Shown here piece after piece: positions 1-11,600 of a stretch of DNA of 64,000 bases (position 1 is its first letter; every line of letters begins with the position of its first letter). The position numbers were made by a program, and so were the translations under genes. The DNA comes from Cladorrhinum sp. PSN259. Its lineage: Eukaryota > Ascomycota > Sordariomycetes > Sordariales > Podosporaceae. The stretch lies in contig MU867107.1 of NCBI GenBank assembly GCA_033725935.1, positions 62,001 through 126,000 of the forward strand, read 5' to 3'. The notes beneath the pieces were generated by a model. It saw nothing but the letters and a program-made list of their open reading frames with translations. It ran no database searches and was not told the DNA's origin.

Positions 1-351
1 GGCGATAGAGACTTCGTCGGGTGCCACGCGGACGATGGGGCCGTATTTCTTGTGGAGGACCTCGGAGTCTTTGATGATGGTTCCTTTGATTTGAGAGAAG
101 ACGTAGGGGAGGCGAGAGGCCGACCAGATGCGGGGGCCTGGGATTTTGGAAAGAGGGTGGAAGTAGAGGTTGTAGATTGCGCAGAGGAATGGGTACTATT
201 TGGATGATTTTAGCGGTTTGCCCCGCTCCGCTGATGATGATGAGGATAGGATGAGTGAGAGGATAAAGTGACTTGAATGACATACACCGAGTAGCACTGC
301 CGTTAGCAACGGCCAGTACCACGATATTCCAAGTACATCGATGGACATCAT
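1..351 (-). CDS. Cytochrome P450 monooxygenase, N-terminal part (cut by window edge)
   Basis: Only the 5' end is in the window. Exon 1 runs 351..286, an intron with a GTATGT donor covers 285..196, and exon 2 starts at 195 and leaves the window. The protein opens with a hydrophobic membrane anchor (Trp/Leu-rich, about residues 5-30). It then shows the fungal microsomal P450 signature: NLYFHPLSKIPGPR, followed by a LHKKYGPIVRVAPDEVS stretch. The Pro-rich hinge and the KYGPxVRxAPxE motif are typical of CYP families in secondary metabolism and aromatic hydroxylation. The haem-binding Cys region lies outside, so the subfamily cannot be called. Two ATGs in tandem (351 and 348) could both start translation. 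It is probably an ER-membrane haem-thiolate oxygenase acting with the flavoenzymes to its right; that link is inferred from position only. Confidence 0.85.
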
Positions 352-1378
352 CGTCGGGGAGTCAGGGATGGGTTTGTTTAGGATGGTAGGCTGTGTAAGA
401 GATTATCACAGGGGGAATGAAAAATGTTTTTGAAGGCATAACAGAGCATTATGTATGCCTACCACTCATTCCGTTGATGTAACATTCCTGAACAAGTATA
501 GCTCACCATACTTCACTCACCCCTTCTCGACACTTGAGGAGGGCCCACTGCATGCTCTGGCATCCGAATTCGTTGTCAGCCGTCTTTCTTATCTAAATCA
601 GGATGATACCATAAATCTGCTCGCACGTATACTACACTAATTATGAAACAGCGCCAAACATATCGATCAAGTAAAAGATCAACAACTAGACTAGTGGCCA
701 GCAAGGGCTGATATTAATCAGTGAACATATGCACAAGGGATGTGGGAATCACACACAAACTCCGGGTTCTGGACATATCTGTGTGCAACCATTGAATGCG
801 ATCTCGCATTTGAGGCTGTCGCTCCTTGATTCCATTGGTTAATTCGAGGCTGACATACATGTACATCAATAGAACCATCACGGCACACATACGACTATCG
901 ATTGTATAACCGCTTTTGGTGGGACGTTCGGATAGATCTTTGCTTGGCATGATGCAAGTCCCCCTGGTTCTGCTCTCTACATATATGCATTTCCGGCACA
1001 TTTGTTAATCAATTTGGGAATACCTAGGTAGTTTGGAATACCCTCAGATAGGCTGAATGCTGGAGGGTTGTCTAAGAGGAAGGCCAAATCGACGAGCAAG
1101 CATTGGGCGGATTAGAGTCTCGTGATACCGGCGGACTGGCGCTGGGCTAACAATACTGCCGGCTCTGGCCTTGCAAGACCGTCTATCCGACTATATGATC
1201 CGGAAGGTGTGGAGGAGAATTTTGGCGTCGGGCCACCGAAGCTTCATGATGCACTAGGCAGCACGTACATTTGGGGACTGCAAGCAGTCGTCACTGCAAG
1301 CGTAAAATCGGTCGACAGCAAGGGCAACAAGTGTCGCCAAGTCTTGATAAAGGACAACACGTTCCTATAACTGTGACC
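352..1378. other. Intergenic, no supported gene
   Basis: It separates the divergently oriented P450 start from the 3' end of the FAD monooxygenase. Short open frames here have no splice logic, composition or motif support. It probably holds the P450 promoter near 360-450 and the monooxygenase terminator near 1300-1378. Confidence 0.5.
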
Positions 1379-3198
1379 CTATTCCATTGTAGACTCAATC
1401 GAGGCTTTAGATTCAGAATTGGACTCCGCACTCTTCTGTTCACAAAGAGGCTTTGCTTTCCAAGCATTGAGCTCCGTCACAGTTTCAACAGAGGCGTCAG
1501 AATCCGAGTCTGCACTCTCCTCTTCAGAAAGAGACTCTATTTTCTCAACAGTGAATTGCTTCAAAGTTTCAATAGAGGACTTGGATCTTGACTCCCCACT
1601 GTTCTCTTCGCGAAGAGGCTCTATTTTGCCAGCAGCGAATTCGCTGCGCACCTTGGACGAAACCTCCGCCCACCTCTCTCTTGCGTCTTTTTCCGCGTCG
1701 AAAGCATACAGAGGTCGATTCTGCAGAAAATTAGATTAGTACTTATTGTTAATCAAATCTGGTCCCAACAGCAATCAAAGAAAAACTTACCTTTATCTTG
1801 ACCATCTCTGGATCAATTTCGACATGGTCATCCACATCCTTCAGCACATTGTGCCATCTGTCCCTCAGGTCTTCTCCATGCGTCTGGCTAACCCTCACCC
1901 TCGGAAACCTCAGCTTTTCATACGCCCTCGTAGCAACGGGTACCTCATTCCTTCCGACTAAATTTAGCACCACGCCCAGCACGCCCGCGCTCTCCACCGC
2001 CTGACTGGCGCCCTGGGCCGACGTAGGCAGATGAGCATGACAGCTATCACCCAGCAAGACAATCCGATGCGATCCGGGCGACACCCAAGTAGGCAGCGGC
2101 TTCCTGTAACAAATCTTCCAATCCAAACAGTTTTCAGTCGCCTCGATTGCGCCCCGTATCCGGGGGTCAAGATTTTGGACCAACTTCTTCACCTCCTCCA
2201 TGTCCCCCTCCTGGAACCAGGACTCGGGCAGGTCCCCATCATCCCTGCGCGTGAGGATCCAGTTGAACTGCTTCCCCTTCCTCAGGGTGCTCTGGACGAC
2301 GTGAACATCCGGGCCGATCCAAAAGTTGACGTTGTCCTCTTTGCCGAGGAAGTAATTCAGTGCTTTGTCGCGGCGCATGGCGTCGGTAGGTTCAAAGTAC
2401 GCGCGGAAGCACGCGTATCCGCTCGATACGGGATCATCCCGGGCGCCTAGGACCAAGTGACGGGCGACGGATTTGATACCGTCTGCTGCTACGATGACGT
2501 CGGCCGAGTAGTCGATACCGTTTGCGAGTTTGAGAAACACTTTGGGGGACGAATCCGTGTAGGAGACGACATCGCAGCCCATAAGGATCGGTATATCCCG
2601 CTCGGTAACCCTGTGTGTTTGTCACGAATGAGAGGGAAGCTCTTGAAGACAAGGGTGAAAAGAGTCTGGCTCAAAACGTACCATTTGAGGAAAATATGGT
2701 GGTAGTCGCCTCGATGACCAATGTATCCCGCCATGTCCATCAGGCGTTGCTTGGCGAGGACCTTGCCGTCGTTCCAGCGGCGAATTTTCATGTGCGTAGC
2801 TTGGTTCCCGATAGCTTGGAGGTCTTTGATATTGCACCCCCACCGGGCAAGAAGACGGTACGCGTTCTTCCCGAGACCCAGAGAGTCACCCAGTCGCTTG
2901 AAGCTGCCGACCTTGTCCATGACGGCGACGACGTTGTGGCCATGATGGTGGAGAGCGATGGCTGTGGCACAGCCCCCGAGGCCTGCGCCCACGACGATGA
3001 CTGCCTCTCAAGTCAATTGAAGACTTTAATTTACAGAGGGAGGAAGTGACACGTACCTCGTAGAGGAGGATTGTGTGGAGAGATGAGGCGAGCGTAGGCT
3101 TGCCTGGCTTTGGGAGGGTTGTTCGACGCTTGGGGTGGGTTATTCGATGCTTGGGTGGGTTTAATGGAAGCCTGGGGAGGGTTATTTGAGGAGCTCAT
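1379..3198 (-). CDS. FAD-dependent monooxygenase, salicylate-hydroxylase-like, with repetitive C-terminal tail
   Basis: The model has four exons (3198..3057, 3006..2682, 2610..1791, 1720..1379), 542 aa. Introns use GTACG or GTAAGT donors, and the last has a TACTAAT branch. The N-terminus is a low-complexity Asn-Pro-Pro-x-Ala-Ser repeat of about 40 residues. Then come the dinucleotide-binding VIVVGAGLGGCATA motif, the DG motif (VIVAADGIKS) and the FAD-binding GD motif (VLLGDSCHAHLP), in the order of the class A flavoprotein hydroxylases (salicylate hydroxylase, FAD_binding_3). These insert one oxygen into an aromatic ring using NAD(P)H and FAD. The catalytic body ends near NRPLYAFDAEKDA. A further 100 or so residues hold three imperfect acidic/Ser-rich repeats of about 25-30 residues, which are unusual for the family. 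It shares a 415-bp divergent promoter with the VAO-like gene, which suggests co-expression. Substrate unknown. Confidence 0.88.
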
Positions 3199-3613
3199 GG
3201 TGGATGACTGCTGAAATTCCTTGGGAAATGGGACACAAGACGAAAAATCAAGATTGCCATGTTCCAGAGCAGCAAATATGACGATATTCTCGGTCTTGCT
3301 CTTGTAAGCCGAAGTGTGGAATGATGCGGGGAAGAGGCTGGATTTCCGGGTGATTCGGCAGTTGCCTTCATCCCCCTGGTTGACCCCAACAAAGGGCACG
3401 GGAAGGGGGGGAGAGGGTGGTGTGTTGGTGACGGCAAATAATGAAGCGGGGTTTAGCCCCGTGTTGTATTCAGTGCAATTGGAGAAATATCCAAATCTTG
3501 AGCAGTGCTGTTGACAATGGTAAAGATGAAATATAAAGAACAAGGTACCTTCGTGTAGGTAGAATAGGTGAGGTAGCTACTGTATCTTTGAACTCACACT
3601 GGCACCTACCAAA
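3199..3613. promoter_or_regulatory. Divergent promoter between the FAD monooxygenase and VAO-like genes
   Basis: These 415 bp separate two start codons pointing away from each other, so both promoters must lie here. It contains one everted CCG-N7-CGG pair at 3346..3358, a spacing some Zn2Cys6 proteins use. A single site could be chance. No clear TATA box was seen. Confidence 0.45.
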
Positions 3614-5505
3614 ATGGCCCCAGGATCAAGCGTAAAATTTCCTCCCCCGCCAACTCTCTCCACCAAGCACTCTGGTCTCCCAGAGAGATTGCTCGACATT
3701 GGAGCCGAATCAAAAAATCGTCTTCTCTCCAAGCGCTCCCTACCAGAAAGCGCTCCTCGACAACAAGATGTCCCACGTCTTCCCCCCGATATCACGCGGC
3801 CCAAATTCGACCAAGCCATTCGGGAGTTAAAGGCAACCCTCGGGTCCCAAAATGTTGATATCAATGACAAGCCCCTGCAGGATGGTTGGTACGTTGAGCA
3901 CCCAAACACTCATGATGCCTTTCACATCGCACTCCAGGAGGACCTGGTGTCCAGCGCGGTTGTGTATCCCGGTTCTGTCGAGGACGTCCAGGCAATCGTG
4001 CGCTGGGCAAATAAACACAAGATTCCCATTTACCCTATTTCGATGGGCAGAAACATCGGCTACGGCGGAACGGCACCAAGAGTTCCCGGGAGCGTTGTCA
4101 TTGACTTGGGCAGAAGGATGAACAAGATTCTGAATATTGATGGAGAGAATGCTTCGTGCCTGCTTGAACCGGGAGTCTCGTACTTTGCGCTCTACGAAGA
4201 GATACAGCGCCGCAACTTGCCCCTGTGGATCGATACTCCGGATGTGGGCGGTGGCAGCGTTCTCGGGAATGCCATTGACCGCGGCGTTGGGTAAGCCTTC
4301 CCAGGACTTTGTTAAATAAAACTTTCTGACAAAGAACTTCAAGATACACTCCCTACGGAGACCATTTTGCGAATCACTGCGGGCTCGAGATCGTCCTGCC
4401 AAATGGTGAGCTCCTCCGAACAGGAATGGGGGCCCTTCCTGGCAAGGACGGCGCCGATAATCCAACCTGGCAGTCCTTCCAACCGGCATATGGACCGCAC
4501 ATTGACGGCATCTTCAGCCAGAGCAACTTTGGCATTGTCGTGCGCATGGGAATGTGGCTGATGCCTGCCGCTGGACATCAGTCTTACCTTATCACCTTCC
4601 CACGAGAAGAGGATTTTCCCGACATTGTCGAGATCATCCGACCTTTGGCTCAGCAGCGTGTTCTAGGAAATATTCCTCAGCTTCGGCATGTTCTTCAGGA
4701 GCTTGCTACTACTGCTCGGCCAAAGTCGGATTTCTATCAGGGCAAGGATCCCATCCCTCGTGACGTTATCCGAAAACATGCATCTACCCTGCCACTGGGG
4801 GACGTATCCTGGATATTCTATGGCACTCAGTACGGCGATCCAGCCAGCATTGCCGCGCAACTGGAAATCATTCAAAAGGCCTTCACTAAAGTCCCTGGAG
4901 CCAGACTGTTGCTCCCCGATTCTCTGCCGCCCGGCCACTACATCCACTCCCGCGTCCAAGTATGCAGTGGTGTTCCCGTTCTCCGCGATCTCGATTGGCT
5001 CAACTGGGTACCAAACGCTGCCCACCTCTTCTTCAGCCCCATTGTACCCACTCGGGGTAAAGATGCAAAGATCGTCCACGACATGGTTGTCCGGCTGCAC
5101 AAGAAGTACGGGTTCGACTTGCTTCCAACACTTTGCGTCGCCGGCAGGGAGATGCACTACATTGTCAACATTGTCTATGATAGGTCGTCCCTTGACCAAA
5201 AACGGCGTGCAGCTGCGTGCATGAGGGAGATGATTGCGGAGGCAGCCGCAGAGGGATATGGCGAGTACAGAACTCATATTCTCTTTGCTGACATGGTGGC
5301 TGGCACCTACAACTGGGGAAACAATGCACTGTCGCGCTTCAATGAGACGATCAAAGATGCATTGGACCCAAACAGTATCATGGCACCTGGACGGAATGGT
5401 ATTTGGGGCAAGCGGTTCAGGGGCAAGGGATGGGAAACTCTAGGGAAGGAGGTCGAGGATGCGTTGGAAGGAAAGGGGATCGGGCCAAGAAGAGCAAAGT
5501 TGTGA
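3614..5505 (+). CDS. Vanillyl-alcohol-oxidase-like FAD enzyme (VAO/PCMH family)
   Basis: Two exons (3614..4290, 4344..5505), 612 aa; the intron has a GTAAGC donor. It follows fungal vanillyl-alcohol oxidase and bacterial 4-cresol dehydrogenase throughout: PP-loop with GRNIGYGG (about 146-152), PDVGGGSVLGN (about 209-219), YTPYGDH, and FAD-4 C-terminal motifs. The His that carries covalent FAD in VAO aligns with His453 of NAAHLFFSP. The active-site Tyr-Arg pair aligns with GEYRTH, the Tyr of the PP-loop is present, and the catalytic Asp of PDxGGG is present. So it is likely active: oxidation of a 4-alkyl or 4-hydroxymethyl phenol through a quinone methide, with H2O2 formed. It is about 50 residues longer than the classic enzyme at the N-terminus. 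Classic VAO is peroxisomal; here the C-terminus (RRAKL) ends in AKL, an SKL-like PTS1, consistent with peroxisomal import. Confidence 0.93.
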
Positions 5506-5860
5506 AAAAGGCCCGTTCAAGCTTTCCTTTAAATGCAACAATTCTGATTGAAACTTTGAATGATCAGACCATACGGCCTTTCGTTGTCTAACCAAACGCC
5601 TATTTTGAGTGTACAGTAGCCTGAACGTGCGACCTGTCAGAGACCAGGGGGGTTGTCTGTGGACGAACGCCATGAAACACTGAATGTTTTGGGGTCACCT
5701 CGAACCAGCGGGTCTCCTGATCAACAACCACTTGGGCGGGATCTTCAAAATGGAATACTTTATTTCTTCAGTTTCTTGTTCCGTTCACGAAAGTTCAACA
5801 TTTCGAATATCATTTAAAATTTCTGGATACTGATATCGCCGACTGGCAAACTCTTCAATC
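5506..5860. other. Intergenic, promoter region of the UstYa gene
   Basis: It holds the end of the VAO-like transcript and the promoter of the UstYa-family gene. No ORF or clear motif was seen. Confidence 0.5.
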
Positions 5861-6935
5861 ATGATGCAACCAATGAAATCGCCCCTGTACCAGGATTTAC
5901 AGCACTCGGATCCAGAACACCAAGATGAAACACACGCTGATGCAAGCTCGTCCTTGATGGGATCAGTCAATGGAGAAAAGGCGTGGAGCGATATTACAGC
6001 TGGAGATGATCACCATCATCATGGCCCACAGCAAGGAGCGATGATGCCATCGTCCTCGTTTAGATCACGACGGAAAAGAATCTGTTCGGCCATCATGTCG
6101 GCTCGATCGGTGCTGGATACGATCCTCTTATTGATCATCCTGGGACTTTTGATTGAGCGAAGGTGGTTGTACGGAACGGACGGAACTGGAGACAACGACT
6201 TGAACAACAGCGCTGGCGGAAAGTCCACCGCGCGGCCGGGAGTGTCGACGTTGGACATTGGCGGTGACATTACGGGGTTTGCACCACAAAGTAAGTTGCG
6301 CTCCGAGATGACTCTGGGAAGGGGGACTTTTGGCTGACGCTTGGCAAACAGTATCACAGCAGATCACGATGTTCAAACCCGATCCGATGTTTGTGCCCGA
6401 GAATGGGTCCGAGTTTTTCAGTGAGGAGGTGAGGAAGAAGTGGTTGAGTATTGTGCCTAGTATGCCCCCCCCCCCCCCCCCTTGTTTGTCAAAAAAGAAA
6501 AATGTCATGACGAAGAGTGCTAGTGCTAACGCCTTGACAGGAGGGCTGGGATACCTGCAAATCAACGATACAAACTTGAAGCAGTACAACAATTTGCCTA
6601 CTCCGCTGCGGGAGTACCCAGATTCAACGTTTACCACGTCCATGACTCACCAGTTGCACTGCTTGCACTCGATCGTCGGCGTCGTGGCGGCGTACACGTC
6701 GAACCGTCACGATATGCTCCCCAGCGAAGGGGCGTGGCATCTCGCCCACTGCTTTGATTACCTCAGGCAGAGCATCATGTGCGCTGGCGATTTGGCGCTC
6801 GAGGGGCAGCAGACTACGTTCCCGCCCGACTTCAAAGGCAGCGACGGGTGGGATGCGAAGCACGTTTGCAAAGATTACAGTCAGGTATTGGTGCATTTGG
6901 ATGGGAATAGGGCTGATGATGAGCTTTGGATATGA
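5861..6935 (+). CDS. UstYa-family (DUF3328) oxidase-like membrane protein
   Basis: Three exons (5861..6290, 6352..6459, 6541..6935), 310 aa. The second intron contains a run of 16 C. An N-terminal cytosolic region with a His/Gln patch is followed by one membrane helix (about 80-100, Leu/Ile-rich). The lumenal DUF3328 domain carries the two diagnostic HxxHC motifs: HQLHC (216-220) and HLAHC (246-250), the latter followed by FDYLRQSIMC. In ustiloxin, cyclochlorotine and other fungal pathways such proteins carry out oxidative cyclisation, hydroxylation or halogenation; the paired HxxHC motifs are thought to bind metal. Its place beside a P450, two flavoenzymes and an AflR-like regulator supports a biosynthetic role. 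The substrate is unknown, and no RiPP precursor with repeated Kex2 sites was found in the window. Confidence 0.9.
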
Positions 6936-7112
6936 GCACAGGGAGGAGCTGGAGTCGATGCTTCTCTTGTTTAGGTACTTGCATTTCTGGACAACAGCAA
7001 GCAACATCATGGTTTGGACGAAGTAGGTAGTGTGGTAATAATTACTGTATTATGTATACCTTTTACTGCCTTATTGATATGTTTCCAAATCCCCATCGTG
7101 ATCTTCGACGAC

Positions 7113-7851
7113 TCACGCCAGTATTCGTTTCAACTCGTGCACCTGGGCATCGACTCTCAACTGTCGCTGCCCAGACTGATAAAGTACTGCCGAGATGAGA
7201 CTGTTACTTCCTGCTCCTCCTGCTCCTCCTCCTCCTCCCCCTCCTCCAACTTTTCCTGTATGATGATCATTTCCATAAAAATCACCCAAAGGAGCTGGAG
7301 GTCCATGCAGCATCATCGCCAACGACCCAAGTGACCTGTCGAGCTGATTTATTAAATGACCAATCAAATTGACCGTGACCTGGATTTGTTGTTGCGGTGG
7401 TGTATTATACTGCACCGCTGCCATTGTCCTCAGAAACGAGTCGCAGAGGTGCTCGAAGGCGCCGATGATGAGCTGATGGCAAGCCAGGATCGTCAAACAA
7501 GCCGAAGTGTCTGCGGCGTCGTCGTCGCTGATCATTGTCGTGATTGTTGAAGAGTGCGGCATCATCATCGGCATCATCCCTGGGTTTGTTTGTGGGATAT
7601 GATCGTTTATACTGTGCCCGCGTGGGGTAGTTTGTCTCGACGACGCGTAGCAGTCCACCATGCTGATGAAGGCAGACGAAGCGTCAAAGATTTCGTTGGC
7701 GCCTGCTGCTGCTGCTGCTGCTGCTGGTGGTGGTGACGATGCTGATATCGAAGAAGACGCGGAGGAGGCTATTTGGGATGGTACATGTAACGAACTCGTT
7801 GCCCTGTGTAGTCTGAGGTTGATTTGGATAAGCTCCTCGGCAAAATTATGG

Positions 7852-7889
<38 letters not shown>

Positions 7890-8695
7890 CTGTGTTTCGG
7901 CTGCTTGCGCTGGGTGCTGATGATGATAATCCCACAAGTAGTTCAGCATGGTAGTAGTGCCCGTACCAGACTGATACCCCACCGAAGAGGTCTCTGGAAG
8001 CTGAAGATATTGCGGTTGATGATCGCCTTGACATGATGATGAACCGGGTTCTAAGAATTGGGCGCGTTCGCGCTCGAATGACGAGAGCAGCCACTGATCT
8101 GCAATGACGCCGTGGTCACCGAAGCCATGCTCCGTTAAATGGTATTGTGGTATCGGTGCTGGTGACCCGGCGAGCGAGGGTGCTATGCTGCTGCTGTAGT
8201 CCATGCTGCCTGCAAGACTTACGGGCAGCGATCGCGGCGAGGAACTTTGGGATACTGCTGGTGACATTCCCGGCGACATGGATGGGGATGAAGAGGAGCA
8301 TCTTGAAGAGGCTTGCCGGGTTCGTTTTTGTCGGGATGAAGGAGAAGATGTGGTCCTGTGTACTCTAGGGCGACCGGACCGAAGTTGAGCTGCGGAAAAA
8401 GATTATTGTTAGTCAAGATTACATGTAAGAAGAAGGATGTTTTCTTTCGGCACTAACGACTGAAAATGCAAATTGCCCCAGCTTTGCTACACCGCACGCA
8501 TGGTATCTCAGCCAAAACCTGCCTGCCCAGAGTTGATTCGTCCTCTTCTGCTATGGCACCAAGCCCAGAAACACCATCGGGGCCTTGGGTAATGCACCGG
8601 ACCTTTTGTTCGTGGCAACGATCGCATGACTGTCTTCGAGGCATGGGGGGAAAGGATGGTTCATTGGAAGTCGGATATGTTGATGGAGTCGCCAT
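7113..8695 (-). CDS. Zn2Cys6 transcription factor, AflR-like
   Basis: Two exons (8695..8458, 8389..7113), 504 aa. The zinc cluster is CDRCHEQKVRC then CVRCSKAGAIC (Cys24, 27, 34, 66, 69, 76). The loop between the third and fourth Cys is about 31 residues, far longer than the usual 5-12. Right after the cluster, across the intron, comes CIFSPQLRSGRPR, the conserved linker of AflR-type regulators; the rest resembles the AflR domain (a helical part with LTILACHQLIIGAFEHLC). Homopolymer tracts are striking: 11 His from a CAT run (about 7855-7890), an Ala run from GCT/GCA codons (about 7698-7725) and a Gly run. It is a likely pathway-specific activator of the 1-8.7 kb cluster, inferred from position. 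Its start ATG at 8695 was chosen over an upstream in-frame ATG because it directly precedes the domain. Confidence 0.88.
7690..7890. repeat. Trinucleotide tracts coding for Ala and His runs
   Basis: A GCT tract lies near 7698-7727 and a GAT/CAT tract near 7856-7890, both inside the regulator's second exon. On the minus strand they encode poly-Ala and poly-His. Copy number is likely to vary between strains. Confidence 0.8.
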
Positions 8696-11600
8696 TGTAT
8701 TGGTGATGCCGTTGTGAAAGTGTCGAGTGCGTGTATGTAGATGCACGGAGATCGGGGAGGGTGCAAGTTGATTATGTATTGAAGCTCTGAGATGGAGGCG
8801 CTCCGAGATACTTTTCTTGAGCTTGATATGTAACCTTCTGGAAGGAAGATAAACTTATCTCCCCACTCCCCCCTGTTCATCCCATGAAACATGGGGCATA
8901 CCATGTCCCTGGGCACAGCCGTCAGGCCGAATCCTTAGCTACGGGTCTGCCCATACCTCAATCAGAAAATGCTGGGCCCTAAGCATGCTAGTCCCACTTT
9001 ACCGACTGGCGCAGCCATCCGAGCTTGGTCCGGCCTTGGTCCGGCCCGCTTTAATTGGGCTGGCTTCCCGCTAGACCCCCTGTCAACCGTCTTCAACCTG
9101 GAAGGTTCCTTCACAGAGGCTCACCCTGCGAAGAACTTGTGGTGCTTTTTTGAGTCTTCATATGGCGTTGTAGTCAATGAAAGGGATCCCGTCAGATCTC
9201 AATTCTGGTCTCGTCGCAAGCGGTGTGCTATGCAATGCTGAGTAAGTTCCATGGGGCCAACAACGTCTACTGACCAATGACGGCCAAGGCGACAAAAGGA
9301 ACAAAAACTGAGCAAGCGAGTTTGAGTCCAAGGAGCTGACCGCCATGCCGGGAGGGCAAGATGGCACAAGATGGAAAGACAATTTCAGTGGCACAAGCGC
9401 GCTTCCTTGGACTGATGTGAGCGAGTCGGCTGATTGTTGGCGGTTGTGATCCCATTAGCGCGTCTACTTTGCCGCCGTGCCGCGATAACTCCTGCAAGTG
9501 TTCGGTCTGTTGCTTGAGGGGGCCAATGGTGGCGATCATTGACAATACCCGTCATTTTACAGTCAGCGGGCAGCAACGAGTCCTTGGTCAAAAAGATGGA
9601 AGAATTCGTGCGAGTTTTGTCCGGATTCACCCAGTCATAGCCCGCAGTCCCGGATGAAAATGTACAGCAAAGAACCCCAAGGGAATGGTTGAGAACAAGT
9701 CCAGCTAATCGAGGTATCTATTACAACAGCGATCTGAAAGGATGGGGACTAGAAGTAGGGTCAAGGTAGGGTTACACGTATAGTTTGAGTGCGATATTTG
9801 TCCCAGGTTTCTTGTCAACGGATGACTTGTTAGTGTTATTTGGGCATTATGAATCGTCTATAACCGTTGATTGAAACATGCCTCTGGTATTGTACCGGAA
9901 ACAATGGGCTGCATTACATTGCGGCTCTCTACAAGCAGTCTCAAGCTTCGGACGGCCTCGGTCGATCCCAAGATGCTGGACAAGCACGTACAACCGTCCA
10001 GTCACATTCTCCGCCCTTAGCTGCATAGCTGGGGCGCACACCTGAGATTGAAATGAGATTGGGTTGGACAAACTCAAGTCTACAGATGGGAAGGATCAGA
10101 TTCCAATTTGCATATGCATATGCATATGCATGTCCTTTATCGTCTTCGTATGACGCCCCTTCGCAGCGTAAGCTGTTATCACGGGCTTATTTCCTTTTCA
10201 CATGACACGTTTATTTTTTAAAGTTCTTACTTTTTTTAGTTGTCTACTTTTCGATGCTGTTCTTTTCATTGCCACACTCATCAAAATGAGCCCTGTTGTT
10301 CCCCGGATACTGTCTCACCATAATTTCATCCCAATCCTATTTACAAGTAATAGTCTGGTCCTTGGCAAAACTTTCTCTGAACAGGGTAGGCGGATTGGAG
10401 GAGAGCATATGCCCAAAACGGTAATTTGCTTACAATCCCCACATTATCACGAACAGGGATTGCAGGCTCCCAGGTCAAAACATGGCGGTCTGGGATTTAA
10501 GCGCTGCGCCGCTGATTGGTAGCCTTATGAATGAAGCTTAAAAGTTGGTGTCGAGATCCCTGTTTTTATGGGAGACTAGACCCAGAATGGCAATCTTTCT
10601 GGACAGAACAGAGCAAGGTGTGCCAGCCAGGTGTTCGTACTTGCCGCACTCCTTGCTGTCTTTCACACGGGACACGGCCCGAAGCTTCCCCTCCCCCCTC
10701 TACATGATGGCAATTACACGAAGACCACAGACCCAAGAACATGGACTTTGCTCCAGACCGCAATTCTTGGGACCGTGGCTGAGCATCCAGTCGGACCGAT
10801 GGGAGAATAATACGTTGGAAGATTGCGGGGGAACGTTATTCCGTCAAGTACACAAAGGAGGGAGATAAAAGGATTCCGGGATCTATAGATATCTGTGCGA
10901 CTCGAAATGGCTAGGTATGTCTTGAGGAATATTTCGAGGTCATTTTCATTGCTGCCGCACATGCAGTTTCTGCGGCATAAGTTTTACTCTCCTTCTGCTT
11001 TCTGAGCTTCCAGTCTAGAGTTGTACACCTCTGCTATGGAAACCCCGGAATATATCAACTGAGTGACCTCTTCATTTTCGTTGATGGGCTTCCCTTTTTT
11101 CAGTATCGTATCCCTGGCATGTGACTCGTCACTGGGCAATGGCCAATGTGCATGGCACCCTAATTATGGGAGGCTAGCAGGCAACAGAAAATGTGATCTA
11201 TTCTGTGGTGTAAGGTGATGATGGAAGAGAAAGGTGGTAGGAGCTGTCTGGTGGAAGGAAGCAGGTGGTGGAGCTTGGGCCACCTACTGCCACACTAAGG
11301 GCTTTGGGATTGCAGCTTTCTCTCACAGAAGAACCGCGCGGCAATGTCTACATACTCAAATCTGGAACGGAGCAAACCCACTGTCAATGTGAAAGTACTA
11401 GAATATTCCCAAAGGTTTATAGCCCGGGATCATCCCCGGAAGAAAAAGGTGGCTCATCCAATACCAGGTTTTCATTCCGAAACCCCCCGATCTTCGTGCG
11501 GGCATTGGGCCCCCAATACTATCCCACGCTTTCGGGATTCTTGAGCACGCATCATTGTCGCGTGGGTCAGCCCCAACACACGCATATGCACTAGCCGTTA

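Noticed and set aside
455..1370. Short ORFs on both strands left of the FAD monooxygenase
   Set aside because: No motif, no splice partner, and composition is like the surrounding intergenic DNA.
1419..1739. 106-codon plus-strand frame over the monooxygenase tail
   Set aside because: It is the shadow of the repetitive last exon on the minus strand, which continues the conserved NRPLYAFDAEKDA block.
3346..3358. CCG-N7-CGG as a binding site for the cluster regulator
   Set aside because: Only one copy was seen, and no AflR-type TCG-N5-CGA/G site was found in the same promoter.
8969..10522. Several ORFs of 80-106 codons
   Set aside because: No hydrophobic signal, domain pattern or codon regularity; likely chance.
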